Assembly (NCBI GenBank): GCA_946535435.1
Contig: CAMNDM010000010.1
Coordinates: forward strand, 24,899 to 88,898
Direction of reading: 5' to 3'
Origin: Physcocola sp002396385
Lineage (GTDB): Bacteria > Bacteroidota > Bacteroidia > Bacteroidales > Paludibacteraceae
Length of the DNA stretch: 64,000 nt
In this document: piece after piece, positions 50,094 through 59,127 of the stretch
How positions within the stretch are numbered: position 1 is the first letter of the stretch
Layout: each line of letters starts with the position of its first letter
Made by a program: the position numbers and the translations under genes
The notes under the pieces: generated by a model
The model's input: only the letters and a program-made list of their open reading frames with translations
Database searches by the model: none
Told to the model about the DNA's origin: nothing

Positions 50094-52106
50094 TTAGTAG
50101 AGTGCCAGGAATGCGATAGTGACAACACCCATAATGAACACCCATACATACTGTTGAACGTTTCCGCTCTGTACGTCTTTTGTCGCAAACGATACCTTTT
50201 GGGTAATCCATGCGCAAAGGTTCATGAAACCGTCGATGCAGTTGTGGTCGAACCATGCGATCCATTTACAGATAACACCGAAGATGAATGAACGGGTAAT
50301 GCCGTACCAGATTTCGTCGATCTTCATACGGTTGTATACGAACTCGCACAGTGCAGGGCATTTGGCCATGATGTCAGCCGGCTTCTGGTTCTTCTTGTAG
50401 TAGAGAACGAATGCGATGCCGATACCAAGAAGAGCGACTGCAATACTGATTCCCTCAACCGTCCAGTTGGTAGGCATTTCCATTTCGGTACGGGTTGCGG
50501 TGATGGCTTTGTTGAAGCCTGGCAACAGGAAGAAACCAATAGTAAGAACTGCGAACACAATCAAAGGCAGTGTCATCTGCCAACCCTGGTCGTGTGGTTT
50601 GTGGTGCATTGTCGCATATTCTGGATTTTCTTCATAGAAGAAGATGTGGAAGAACAAGCGGAACATGTAGAATGCGGTCAGACCTGCAGTCAGTGTCATT
50701 ACAACATAGATTGCGGTGTAGCCGTTTTCCATACAAGCTGACAGTATTTCTCCCTTTGAGAAGAAACCTGAGAATGGAGGAATACCTGCGATTGCCAGAC
50801 AGCCAATCAAGAAGCACCATGCTGTCTTTGGCATATACTTCCACAAACCGCCCATCTTGCTCATTTCGTTGCTTTCTACGCAGTGGATGATACAACCGCA
50901 GCACAAGAACAACATAGCCTTGAACATAGCGTGAGTGAACAAGTGCATCATGGATGCGGTGAATCCGAGCTCGCTCTCGTGGTTCCCGAAACGTGCAACA
51001 CCAAGTGCAACCATCATGTAAGCAATCTGTGAGATGGTCGAGAAGGCCAATACACGCTTAATGTCGGTCTGTGCTACTGCGATGATTGCCGCGAACAATG
51101 CGGTAAACGCACCAATGTAGCAAATAGCGTTCAACACCTCTGGTGCTGAGAACGAGTAGACAGGGAACAAACGGGCTACCAGGAACACACCTGCTACAAC
51201 CATGGTTGCAGCGTGGATGAGCGCTGACGATGGAGTTGGACCTTCCATTGCATCTGGCAACCAGATGTGGAATGGGAACATTGCACTCTTACCTGCACCT
51301 CCTAAGAAAATGAAGAAGGTGGCGATGGTGATGAGTGGGAAGCCCAGGAAGGTGATACCTCTGCTTTCTCCCGTGATTGCGAAACTGTCGAGTACGAGTT
51401 TTGCGTTATCGGCGTTCAATTTGTCGAAGTCGAAAGTCTGAGTGTGGTATGAAAGAACCAAAATACCGATCAAGAAGAACATATCGGCAAAACGCGTTAC
51501 GATGAACGCTTTCTTACATGCGCTGACGGCTGCTGGCTTGAAGAAGTAGTAGCCGATGAGGAGGAATGACGACACACCCACCAACTCCCAGAAAATGTAC
51601 ATCTGGAAGATGTTGGTTGCAACTACCAGACCCAACATTGCGAATGAGAACAAAGACAATACAGCGTAGTAGCGAGACATACCCTCGTCGAAATGACCGT
51701 GCTCGAACATATAGCCGTAGCTGTAGATGTGGACCATCAGCGAAACGGTTGCGATAACGACCAGCATCATAGCTGAAATAGGGTCGAGATAGAAACCGAT
51801 GTGGATGGTCAGATTCTTGGTCATTTCCATCCAGGTCCAGTTGAAGATGGTCATCTGGTTGTAAATCTCACCTGTCTTGTTAAATATTTCAACCTCCTTG
51901 CCGTTTGCATTTATACCTTCAATAAAGAAGTTTCCAAAGAAGTAACGGCCTGCAACGTAGTAGCACAATATAGCTACAATACCGAAAGCTATGGTTCCGA
52001 TTTTTGCCGAAGTCTGTCCACTGAACTTATGCGCTGTAAGGCCTAAGAAGATGAACATTAAGAACGGCAAAAGAAGAATCCAGGGAGCTAGTGATGTAAT
52101 TTCCAT
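50094..52106 (-). CDS. nuoL: NADH-quinone oxidoreductase subunit L
   Basis: The distal antiporter-like subunit with the long lateral helix along complex I. The 670-residue product has the family segments HIYSYGYMFEHGHFDEGMSRYYAVLSLFSFAML, FWELVGVSSFLLIGYYF, PFHIWLPDAMEGPTPSSALIHAATMVVAGVFL, KRVLAFSTISQIAYMMVALGV. The C-terminal region from about 520 includes the extended amphipathic part. Gaps of 21 and 16 bases to its neighbours keep it in the operon. Confidence 0.95.
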   Translation of the reverse strand: MEITSLAPWILLLPFLMFIFLGLTAHKFSGQTSAKIGTIAFGIVAILCYYVAGRYFFGNFFIEGINANGKEVEIFNKTGEIYNQMTIFNWTWMEMTKNLTIHIGFYLDPISAMMLVVIATVSLMVHIYSYGYMFEHGHFDEGMSRYYAVLSLFSFAMLGLVVATNIFQMYIFWELVGVSSFLLIGYYFFKPAAVSACKKAFIVTRFADMFFLIGILVLSYHTQTFDFDKLNADNAKLVLDSFAITGESRGITFLGFPLITIATFFIFLGGAGKSAMFPFHIWLPDAMEGPTPSSALIHAATMVVAGVFLVARLFPVYSFSAPEVLNAICYIGAFTALFAAIIAVAQTDIKRVLAFSTISQIAYMMVALGVARFGNHESELGFTASMMHLFTHAMFKAMLFLCCGCIIHCVESNEMSKMGGLWKYMPKTAWCFLIGCLAIAGIPPFSGFFSKGEILSACMENGYTAIYVVMTLTAGLTAFYMFRLFFHIFFYEENPEYATMHHKPHDQGWQMTLPLIVFAVLTIGFFLLPGFNKAITATRTEMEMPTNWTVEGISIAVALLGIGIAFVLYYKKNQKPADIMAKCPALCEFVYNRMKIDEIWYGITRSFIFGVICKWIAWFDHNCIDGFMNLCAWITQKVSFATKDVQSGNVQQYVWVFIMGVVTIAFLALY

Positions 52107-52122
52107 GTTTCTGTATTATGCT

Positions 52123-52431
52123 TTAGTTCTTTAACTCGTTAATACTCTTTACAGTCTCGCTACCCATTCTGCGGTATACGTTCATAATGATTGCAATGGC
52201 TACAGCTGTTTCTGCTGCGGCTACCACAATAACGAAAAGGCTGTAAACGTAACCTTCAAGCTGGTTAGGGAACAAGTAGCGGTTGAATGCTACGAAGTTG
52301 ATGTTGACCGCATTAAGAATTAGCTCGATCGACATTAGCAGACCGATAAGGTTCTTGCGGGCAATGAAACCGAACACACCGATGAAGAACAGCAGTGTGC
52401 TGATTACCAAATAAAACTGAACTGGTATCAT
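52123..52431 (-). CDS. nuoK: NADH-quinone oxidoreductase subunit K
   Basis: A three-helix proton-channel subunit. The 102-residue product has FGFIARKNLIGLLMSIELILNAVNINFVAF with the conserved Glu in LMSIELILNA, and ETAVAIAIIMNVYRR. The length is exactly the family norm. It overlaps nuoJ by four bases (stop/start), consistent with translational coupling. Confidence 0.95.
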   Translation of the reverse strand: MIPVQFYLVISTLLFFIGVFGFIARKNLIGLLMSIELILNAVNINFVAFNRYLFPNQLEGYVYSLFVIVVAAAETAVAIAIIMNVYRRMGSETVKSINELKN

Positions 52432-52967
52432 TCTTTATCCTCCTTTTCCTTGTTTGCAATTACAAGCGCACCTATAATGCAGGCGAGCAGAAGGATACCT
52501 GTAGCCTCGAAAGGTAACAGATATTGGTGCTTGCCAGTGCCCAGCAAGGTGCAACCAATAAGTTCCATGTTGACGGTTTCTGTAAATTGGTCTGTACTTG
52601 GGTCTTCGCTAAAGTTGCCGAATAAGAACATGGTGCAAAGAACGACAGCTATGCCGCAGAGTGCGGCAAAGCCGGCTCTCGCCTTCTTGCCCATGCGTAC
52701 ATGCTCGCTGTTCTCGCCAATGCGGTGAACCAGCACGATGGCGAAGATGAAAAGCATAAGTATGCCGCCAGCATAAACCGACAACTGGGCTGCTGCCAAG
52801 AAGTCATAACTCATCTGCAGGTAAAGGCCTGCAACGCCCACCAGTGTCAAGAAGAGGTAGAAAGCAGCGTGCATCAACTTTTCAGTCAATACAGAAAGCA
52901 GTCCACATCCCAACACTATCACTGATAGTAGAGCGAATATGATATTGTTTGCTGTTATAAATTCCAT
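52428..52967 (-). CDS. nuoJ: NADH-quinone oxidoreductase subunit J
   Basis: A membrane subunit of complex I with five hydrophobic segments. The 179-residue product has LMHAAFYLFLTLVGVAGLYLQMSYDFLAAAQLSVYAGGILMLFIFAIVLV, the conserved YxGxI-type core, and ends in a charged tail (ANKEKEDKE). The overlap with nuoK and two-base gap to nuoI fit a compact operon. Confidence 0.93.
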   Translation of the reverse strand: MEFITANNIIFALLSVIVLGCGLLSVLTEKLMHAAFYLFLTLVGVAGLYLQMSYDFLAAAQLSVYAGGILMLFIFAIVLVHRIGENSEHVRMGKKARAGFAALCGIAVVLCTMFLFGNFSEDPSTDQFTETVNMELIGCTLLGTGKHQYLLPFEATGILLLACIIGALVIANKEKEDKE

Positions 52968-52969
52968 GA

Positions 52970-53521
52970 TTATTGATTGTTTTCGTTTTCTTGTTTAGGA
53001 GCTGCCTCTTTCTCCTGTTGCGCAGGTGCGCTTGCAGGTTTAGCCGCAGGTGCGACAGGCTTAGCCACTTCCACCTTTTTGCTGCCAGGCTTGTTCAACT
53101 GCTTGATAAGCTTGCTGCGGGTGTAGACTGCGTGCTCGAAATTATTGGTGAACTCAATTGCACCTTGTGGACATACTCTGGAGCAAAGTCCGCAGAATAT
53201 ACAACTTCCAAGGTCGTATAGATACTGGTCCAACACGATTTTTGACTTGCCATTCTCGTCTGTAATCTTGCTCTTGTTGACAGTGATTGTCTGGTTAGGG
53301 CAGTTCATTGCACAAATTCCGCAGGCGGTACACTTGTGCTCGTTGTTTTCGTTGTGCGGCATCGTCAGCTCGGCACGGAAACGTTCCTTGGGCTGAAGTT
53401 CGTCTCTCTTTTCAGGGTAGCACTCGGTTACAGCTGGGCTGACCAACACTTTACCGGTGATTTTCATACCCTTCAGCAAATTCCAAATGCCTGAAAATAT
53501 GTCTGTGAAATACTTTTTCAT
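52970..53521 (-). CDS. nuoI: NADH-quinone oxidoreductase subunit I (with a long Ala/Pro-rich tail)
   Basis: A peripheral subunit with two [4Fe-4S] clusters that carry electrons to the quinone site. The 183-residue product has both ferredoxin motifs: CTACGICAMNCPNQ and CIFCGLCSRVCPQGA. The last 40 residues, from about 143 (GSKKVEVAKPVAPAAKPASAPAQQ then acidic/Asn-rich), form a low-complexity extension that the E. coli subunit lacks. It lies between nuoH and nuoJ. The extension may be a linker or a docking tail; it has no motif. Confidence 0.93.
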   Translation of the reverse strand: MKKYFTDIFSGIWNLLKGMKITGKVLVSPAVTECYPEKRDELQPKERFRAELTMPHNENNEHKCTACGICAMNCPNQTITVNKSKITDENGKSKIVLDQYLYDLGSCIFCGLCSRVCPQGAIEFTNNFEHAVYTRSKLIKQLNKPGSKKVEVAKPVAPAAKPASAPAQQEKEAAPKQENENNQ

Positions 53522-53531
53522 TTTTCTCTGC

Positions 53532-54602
53532 TTATTTGAAATAGATTACCCAAATAGCCATCAACAAAATGTTAGCGAGGCTGAATGGCAACATAATCTT
53601 CCATTCGAGGTGCAATAACTGGTCGATACGCAAACGTGGGAAAGTCCAGCGTACCCACAAGCTAAGGAAGATGAGGACAAGTGTCTTGCCGAACATCCAA
53701 ATGTAGCTTGGTATGGCATCCATAACAGCGTTGAACCCTTCGCATCCTGGAATGTGGAGCGCCTGCCAGCCGCCTAAGAACACCAGTGTGCCAATGGCTG
53801 CGTTGATGAACAAGTTACAGTATTCTGCTACATAGAAGAAACCGAAAGTGATACCTGAGTATTCTACATGGTAACCTGCGGTCAACTCCGATTCTGCCTC
53901 TGGCAGGTCGAATGGACCACGGTTGGTTTCTGCGTGAGCTGCAATGAGGTAGATGACCAGTGCTACCCAGGTGAATGGAGACTGGAAGATGAACCATGCG
54001 TCTTCTTGGGCTGCCATCAGGGCAGACAAGTTCATAGAACCACCCAAAATGACGATTGCCATCATTGACAGACAGGCTGATAGCTCGAAGCTGATAACCT
54101 GTGCACCGCTTCGCATAGCACCAATCAGCGAGTATTTGTTGTTACTTGACCAACCGGCCAGCATAACACCGATAATACTGATTGACGATACCGCCAGCAG
54201 GTAGAAAACTCCGACGTTGAAGTCCACTCCATAAACGCCTTCTGCAAATTGCAAACCACCGAAGGTTAGCAACGAACCCATGATGACGATGAATGGAGCT
54301 GCGTAATACAGCAACTTGTCGTTGTGCTTCAACGGAATGATTTCCTTTGTCAGAATCTTCACCATGTCGGCAATCACCTGGAAGATACCCCAAGGACCAA
54401 CACGATTCGGACCAAGACGACACTGGAAATACGCACAAATCTTACGCTCAAAGATGATGAGGAACAAGGCTATAAGCGCATATAACGTCAAGAAGCCGAG
54501 ACCCACCAGAACGTACTCGATAAGACTCACCCAAGTGGCTTCGATGTTGTCGGTTAACAACGTGTGAATCTTGTTTATACCATCTATTAATTCTAATGAC
54601 AT
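53532..54602 (-). CDS. nuoH: NADH-quinone oxidoreductase subunit H
   Basis: The membrane subunit that lines the quinone-binding chamber. The 356-residue product has eight or nine hydrophobic segments and the quinone-site motifs CRLGPNRVGPWGIFQVIADMVKILTKE and AHAETNRGPFDLPEAESELTAGYHVEYSG. The length agrees with the family. It is ten bases upstream of nuoI. Confidence 0.95.
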   Translation of the reverse strand: MSLELIDGINKIHTLLTDNIEATWVSLIEYVLVGLGFLTLYALIALFLIIFERKICAYFQCRLGPNRVGPWGIFQVIADMVKILTKEIIPLKHNDKLLYYAAPFIVIMGSLLTFGGLQFAEGVYGVDFNVGVFYLLAVSSISIIGVMLAGWSSNNKYSLIGAMRSGAQVISFELSACLSMMAIVILGGSMNLSALMAAQEDAWFIFQSPFTWVALVIYLIAAHAETNRGPFDLPEAESELTAGYHVEYSGITFGFFYVAEYCNLFINAAIGTLVFLGGWQALHIPGCEGFNAVMDAIPSYIWMFGKTLVLIFLSLWVRWTFPRLRIDQLLHLEWKIMLPFSLANILLMAIWVIYFK

Positions 54603-54635
54603 AATTTTCTCGTTTGTTTATGTGTTCTTATCGGT

Positions 54636-56270
54636 TTATCGGTCGGCACATGGAATTACATAGTCGAGCGACGCACCAATAGTGATCAAATCGGCAATCT
54701 TCTCGCCCTTACAAAGTGGGTCGAGAGCGCTGATAAGGGTCATACATGGTGAACGGAACTTCACACGGTATGGATTCTTGTTGCCGTCGCTCTTAATGTA
54801 GACGCCGAAGTCACCGCGGGCCGATTCTGCACGCTGGTAATATTCGCCTTCTGGCAGTTTCACAATAGCTGGCACTTTCACGTTGACACCATCGGTTGGC
54901 AGGTTGTCGTTCAACTGCTCAATGATGTTGAGCGATTCCAACACCTCGTCCAAACGTATGATATATCGGTCGAACGAATCTCCCTTGCAGGTGTCGGTGT
55001 TGCGGAGCACCTCGTTGAACTTGACTTTGTCGTATGCGGCGTATGGCGCTAGTTTACGTACGTCGTTGCTCCAGCCTGAGGCACGTCCGGTAGGACCGGT
55101 AGTTCCCAATGCTACAGCGGTTTCCTTGGTCAGCCAGCCCACGTTGTGCATACGGCCGGTTGCAATAGGGTTGCCGGTGAACAGGGTGTGGTACTCCTTG
55201 ATGGACTCGCGCATATAGGCAACGAAGTCGCTGACTGTCTGCTGGAAGTTAGGCACAACGTCTTTGGTCAGACCTCCAATAATGCTGTAGGCTGGCATCA
55301 GACGGCCACCTGCGTTCTCTTCAAAGATGTCCATAATCTTTTCACGGTCGCGCATACCATAGATGAAGGCGGTAATTGCGCCCATATCCATAGCCATACA
55401 GCCCCAACCCAGCAAGTGGGAAGCAACACGGGTCAACTCGTCGAAAATACAACGGATGTATTGAGCACGCTGTGGAACTTCAATTCCGGCTGCCTTTTCA
55501 ACGCACATGCAGAATGCGTGGCGGTTGATGGAGCCTGACAGATAGTCCAAACGTTCGGTATAAGGGAGTATTTGTGGATAAGTCAGACTTTCGCACATCT
55601 TCTCTATACCACGGTGAATGTAACCGAAGTTAGGGTCCACCTTCTTGACAATCTCACCATCGAGCGATACACGGAGGTGAAGCACACCGTGTGTGGCTGG
55701 GTGTTGTGGGCCGAAGTTGACGACATATTCATTGTTGCCGAACAACTGTTTGCTTTTCTCAATAATCTTGCCTTCCTTGTCGAGTGTGATAGAAGGCAGC
55801 GTCTCTAAAGAGTCGATGTTGACGTTCGTGGTCGGTGTATCGTTGACCTCGTTGTAGTCCTTTCTGAAAGGGAACCCTTTCCAGTCGCCGCGCAAGAATA
55901 TGCGGCGCATGTCCGGATGGTCAATGAAACGGATGCCGAAGAAATCGTAAACCTCACGTTCATAGAGGTCTGCCGATTTCCAAATGTCGCTAACCGTGTA
56001 AAGAACAGGTTCCTCGCGGTCGGCTGTCTTGGTCTTCAAAACCACCACTGCAGTCTTGTTTGTGCTCGACGAGATGTGGTAAACGGTGCCAAGGGCGTCG
56101 GTATAGTCAACGCCGGTAAGGTTGATGAGATAGTCGAAACCAGCTTCTTTCAACTTCTTGGCAACGGCTCTAACCTCATTAGGCTCAAGCTCTATTGTAG
56201 GGTACTGGGTACCTTCTGCAACCTCCTTGCCTGGAGCTACTTTTGCTAATAATTTCTTGATATCTTCCAT
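54636..56270 (-). CDS. nuoCD: NADH-quinone oxidoreductase fused subunits C and D
   Basis: A fused subunit whose D half carries the quinone-site core. The 544-residue product has the C domain first (about residues 20-150, with ERESYDFFGI-like EREVYDFFGIRF and WKGFPFRKDY) and the D domain from about 185 (NFGPQHPATHGVLHLRVSLDGE, the His-Pro-Ala motif; RLDYLSGSINRHAFC; GARMMP-like GGRLMPAYS). NuoC and NuoD are fused in E. coli as well, so the form is not unusual. It is four bases from nuoB. Confidence 0.95.
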   Translation of the reverse strand: MEDIKKLLAKVAPGKEVAEGTQYPTIELEPNEVRAVAKKLKEAGFDYLINLTGVDYTDALGTVYHISSSTNKTAVVVLKTKTADREEPVLYTVSDIWKSADLYEREVYDFFGIRFIDHPDMRRIFLRGDWKGFPFRKDYNEVNDTPTTNVNIDSLETLPSITLDKEGKIIEKSKQLFGNNEYVVNFGPQHPATHGVLHLRVSLDGEIVKKVDPNFGYIHRGIEKMCESLTYPQILPYTERLDYLSGSINRHAFCMCVEKAAGIEVPQRAQYIRCIFDELTRVASHLLGWGCMAMDMGAITAFIYGMRDREKIMDIFEENAGGRLMPAYSIIGGLTKDVVPNFQQTVSDFVAYMRESIKEYHTLFTGNPIATGRMHNVGWLTKETAVALGTTGPTGRASGWSNDVRKLAPYAAYDKVKFNEVLRNTDTCKGDSFDRYIIRLDEVLESLNIIEQLNDNLPTDGVNVKVPAIVKLPEGEYYQRAESARGDFGVYIKSDGNKNPYRVKFRSPCMTLISALDPLCKGEKIADLITIGASLDYVIPCADR

Positions 56271-56273
56271 CGC

Positions 56274-56921
56274 TTACTTGATTCCTTTTGCTGCTTTGCG
56301 TGCTTCTTCCTCCTTGGCCAGACGCTCGGCCCATACTTTTTCTTCTGGGGTGATAGCTGGCTTTTTAGGCAATTTGAAGAAACCTTCTAGCTTGATTTTT
56401 CTTTCCATCTGCAACATACCGTACAATACGGCGTTCGGACGTGGCGGACAACCAGGTACGTACACGTCGACAGGGATGATCTCATTCACACCCTTTACCA
56501 CATTGTATGAGTTTTTAAACGGACCGCCACTGATGGCGCAACCGCCCATTGCAATAACGTACTTAGGCTCTGCCATTTGGTCATAGAGTCGTTTCAAGAC
56601 TGGCGCCATTTTGTTTACGATGGTTCCTGCCACGAAGACAACGTCGGACTGGCGTGGAGAATTTCGGGTTACCTCCCAGCCAAAACGGGCAAAGTCGGTG
56701 CGGGCCGCACCCACACACATGAATTCGATACCGCAGCAGGCGGTAGCGAAGGTGAGTGGCCATACCGAATGGCTACGGCCCCAGTTGATGCAGTCGTCTA
56801 GGCAACCGATGGCTACGTTTACGCCGCCTTTCTTCAACTCCTCGACATACTGCTCTAAGTATTCGTTGTCGTTGAAGGTGACGTGGTTCATGCTTTTAAC
56901 ACGCAAATTCTTTACTTCCAT
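56274..56921 (-). CDS. nuoB: NADH-quinone oxidoreductase subunit B
   Basis: Holds the terminal cluster N2 that passes electrons to quinone. The 215-residue product from MEVKNLRVKSMNHV has the N2 ligands CC in TFATACCGIEFM, a Cys in IAMGGCAISGG and one in YVPGCPPRP, all present. The start at 56921 overlaps the 3' end of nuoA by ten bases; earlier in-frame Met positions up to 57032 were rejected because the extra residues lie inside nuoA and are not family-like. A Lys/Glu/Ala-rich tail of about 30 residues closes the protein. Confidence 0.94.
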   Translation of the reverse strand: MEVKNLRVKSMNHVTFNDNEYLEQYVEELKKGGVNVAIGCLDDCINWGRSHSVWPLTFATACCGIEFMCVGAARTDFARFGWEVTRNSPRQSDVVFVAGTIVNKMAPVLKRLYDQMAEPKYVIAMGGCAISGGPFKNSYNVVKGVNEIIPVDVYVPGCPPRPNAVLYGMLQMERKIKLEGFFKLPKKPAITPEEKVWAERLAKEEEARKAAKGIK

Positions 56922-57265
56922 TCCAATGCTCCTTTCCGCCATGCGTATGCAAGGCCTAAAATGAGAACTACAAGGAAGAACGATACTGCATACAGACCTT
57001 CTGCTCCCAAGCCCTTCATGATGACGGCCCATGGGAAGAGAAGCACTGCTTCAACATCGAACATCAGGAACAAGATGGCTATCAGGTAGTAACCTACTTT
57101 GAACTGCATCCACGATGTTCCACGAGTCGGAATACCGCTCTCATATTGCTCTCCCTTTTGGGCATTCTCCGATTTCGGTGACAGCAACAAGCCGATGACC
57201 GAACCGCCTAGCACCATTACGAGAGCCATGATGAAAACGATTACAAAAATCTCGTATGAACTCAT
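56912..57265 (-). CDS. nuoA: NADH-quinone oxidoreductase subunit A
   Basis: A small three-helix membrane subunit. The 117-residue product has MVLGGSVIGLLLSPKSENAQKGEQYESGIPTRGT and LFDVEAVLLFPWAV, the family core with the conserved Glu-Ser-Gly and Asp-Val-Glu. It is the first gene of the operon. The upstream 636 bases (57266-57901) hold no gene, and no clean -7 element was found there. Confidence 0.94.
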   Translation of the reverse strand: MSSYEIFVIVFIMALVMVLGGSVIGLLLSPKSENAQKGEQYESGIPTRGTSWMQFKVGYYLIAILFLMFDVEAVLLFPWAVIMKGLGAEGLYAVSFFLVVLILGLAYAWRKGALEWK

Positions 57266-57388
57266 ATTAATTTAAATTGTTATTAATTATTGTCGTTTCC
57301 TAATTATGCCAAACAAAAAATGCACCGCTGGCCTTTTGCCGTACGATGCATTTATATCGTGTAGATATTTTCAATGTATACAACAACG

Positions 57389-57412
57389 GTGTACGCAGCA
57401 GCCTGCATACAC
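57389..57412. repeat. Inverted repeat upstream of the nuo operon
   Basis: GTGTACGCAG pairs with CTGCATACAC around a four-base loop, ten pairs with one mismatch. It lies in the 636-base gap (57266-57901) upstream of nuoA, 124 bases from the start codon. The rest of that gap is AT-rich with no open frame I can support. Confidence 0.35.
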
Positions 57413-57901
57413 TTCACACTGTTTATTGACTTTTGTTGTAACATTTCTTTTTTTGAATGTGCAATTTTTTTTGTTTGTGGGAACTGAAGTTGGCCGAACT
57501 CCCTGTCGTTTATGGAAGCTTAACTTACAGTCCTTTCTTTTTTACTGCCTATTTTTGATAATTTGTTAGTTTTACAAAACTTAAAATTTCCCGATTGTTA
57601 AATGCCGGTAAAGGTCACTTCGCATAAAGACACATTTTAAGTTTTAATCGTACAAAAATCAAAAAAGTAATTGGATTAGGCAAAAAAAGACCAATTAAAT
57701 TTTCCACCATTTTCACCTTTTTTTACTTTCAATATGTGAAGGCCTGTTGACGGAAATGGCGAACTGTGGCTCATAACGCTTTACAAAAATGGTGTTTTTT
57801 GCTTCTTTTCCTTCCTTTTTGTTTGGAATTTATTGCATTCGGCTGACTATTTAGCCCGGTGCCGCTGGTAACGCTTTTTTAACGTTTCGAACAGATTTCT
57901 G

Positions 57902-58297
57902 CTATAAGCCGAATATATTACGCATAATCCACCATAGGACTATTACAATCAAGATCGTTGTGCTGTAGGCCGGATGAATGGTTGTTCTGTAGCATATAGG
58001 AAACTGCCGCTTGTATTTTCTGACTGTGATGGTGAATAACAGCGTTGGTATTAGCACGACAAACAACAGGTTGCAGCGAAGTGCTTCGGAAACGCGCAGG
58101 TGAAGCAAATTGTGAAGCATACGCTGGCTGCCACAACCGGGGCATTTTATGCCTGTAAGTGTATAGAAGGGACATTTCGGGAAATAATCAGTAACCGATG
58201 GGTCGTTGTGGTAGTACAACATACACAAAAGGAAAATTATTATTATAGCTAAAGCCAATCGGTAAAAACTTTTTCTGATACTCTTTCCCAATGCCAT
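57902..58297 (-). CDS. DUF2752 membrane protein
   Basis: A 131-residue protein with two or three hydrophobic segments and the DUF2752 signature CPFYTLTGIKCPGCGSQRMLHNLLHLRVSEALRCNLLF (about residues 42-80), four cysteines possibly binding metal. Function is unknown. It is at the end of a cluster of small membrane proteins, all on the minus strand, with two CD225-type genes next to it, an arrangement common in Bacteroidetes. Confidence 0.88.
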   Translation of the reverse strand: MALGKSIRKSFYRLALAIIIIFLLCMLYYHNDPSVTDYFPKCPFYTLTGIKCPGCGSQRMLHNLLHLRVSEALRCNLLFVVLIPTLLFTITVRKYKRQFPICYRTTIHPAYSTTILIVIVLWWIMRNIFGL

Positions 58298-58325
58298 TTC
58301 CGTTAAACGATGAACCAGAGGTAGA

Positions 58326-58333
58326 TAAAGTTA
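58326..58333 (-). promoter_or_regulatory. Near-consensus -7 element of the DUF2752 gene
   Basis: The minus strand reads TAACTTTA, one base off TAnnTTTG (A for G), 29 bases upstream of the ATG at 58297. Two neighbouring genes show the same last-base variant. Confidence 0.3.
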
Positions 58334-58353
58334 CGGTGACCTCCGATTCACAT

Positions 58354-58746
58354 TTATTCATAATATATAAAGAGGATGAAACAGAGGTAGATAAGGTATC
58401 CGATGATCACCGCTACTATTAATAATATGGGGACTACAACGATGCCTATGCCCACTTTTGCAAGTAGGTCTGCATCTCTTGATGCCATTTTTGCCCCTTC
58501 GTAATCTCCCTTATTGTGTAGGTCGTGTACCTGCCATGATTTGTATACGGCAAAGATTCCAATAATAGGAAACAGGTATAGCGCGATTAAAGCTTTGATG
58601 AGGTGGTTGTCTGGACGCTTTGACGGGCTGGCAGGCTCCTGGTCTGGCCTGTCGAAATTGATTTCCCTTCTCGCTTTGGCCTTGGTGGGGCAGCTCTCTG
58701 GTGTACTGTTTCCTAGTAAGTAATCTTCGTTGGTGTATCTGCCCAT
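58354..58746 (-). CDS. CD225/dispanin family membrane protein
   Basis: A 130-residue protein: a hydrophilic Pro/Lys-rich N-terminus (about 1-45), then two hydrophobic segments with the CD225 pattern NHLIKALIALYLFPIIGIFAVYKSWQVHDLHNKGDYEGAKMASRDADLLAKVGIG. This matches interferon-induced transmembrane-type folds found in bacteria, which often form small membrane proteins of unknown role. It lies between DUF2752 and a short hypothetical gene. Confidence 0.85.
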   Translation of the reverse strand: MGRYTNEDYLLGNSTPESCPTKAKARREINFDRPDQEPASPSKRPDNHLIKALIALYLFPIIGIFAVYKSWQVHDLHNKGDYEGAKMASRDADLLAKVGIGIVVVPILLIVAVIIGYLIYLCFILFIYYE

Positions 58747-58756
58747 TTACCCTCGC

Positions 58757-59017
58757 TTATCTTTTCTCTATGTAAGCTTCGTCGTGTCTGATTTTAGCCT
58801 TCATATATTTAAGGTGTTCCATTAAAAGGTCGATATGGGCGTCGAGTACAACTTTGTTGATTTCAACGTGCCCTTTATATTCGAAAGGGTATAGTCCTTT
58901 ATATTTTGAGTGCTCGTCGTCGACGCCGTTCAGATCGTTTGAAATGGCTTCTATATGTTTTGCGAACTCTTCTTTGCAGAAGTTGATTTTTTCTTCTTTT
59001 ACCAATAAGTTTTCCAT
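58757..59017 (-). CDS. Short hypothetical protein in the CD225 cluster
   Basis: An 86-residue soluble protein, charged and probably helical (NLLVKEEKINFCKEEFAKHIEAI, VLDAHIDLLMEHLKYMKAKIRHDEAYIEKR). No signal, membrane segment or motif. It sits between two CD225 genes on the same strand with a ten-base gap to the downstream one. A near-consensus -7 (TATCTTTA at 59078-59085) lies 60 bases upstream. Function unknown. Confidence 0.6.
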   Translation of the reverse strand: MENLLVKEEKINFCKEEFAKHIEAISNDLNGVDDEHSKYKGLYPFEYKGHVEINKVVLDAHIDLLMEHLKYMKAKIRHDEAYIEKR

Positions 59018-59077
59018 TCTGTCTGCTATTTAGTTTGTATTATTAGAAGAAAACCTGTGAATATGGTTCTTCCCTTT

Positions 59078-59085
59078 ATAAAGAT
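59078..59085 (-). promoter_or_regulatory. Near-consensus -7 element of the short hypothetical gene
   Basis: The minus strand reads TATCTTTA, one base off TAnnTTTG, and belongs to a shared TATAAAGATAGC block also present before the next gene. Confidence 0.3.
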
Positions 59086-59127
59086 AGCGTATCTTGTGGT
59101 GATTGCCAAGAAAACAGATTTGTTTTT

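Noticed and set aside
57306..57569. An 87-codon frame upstream of nuoA
   Set aside because: Phe/Leu/Cys-rich product with no promoter, crossing the inverted repeat; no family pattern.
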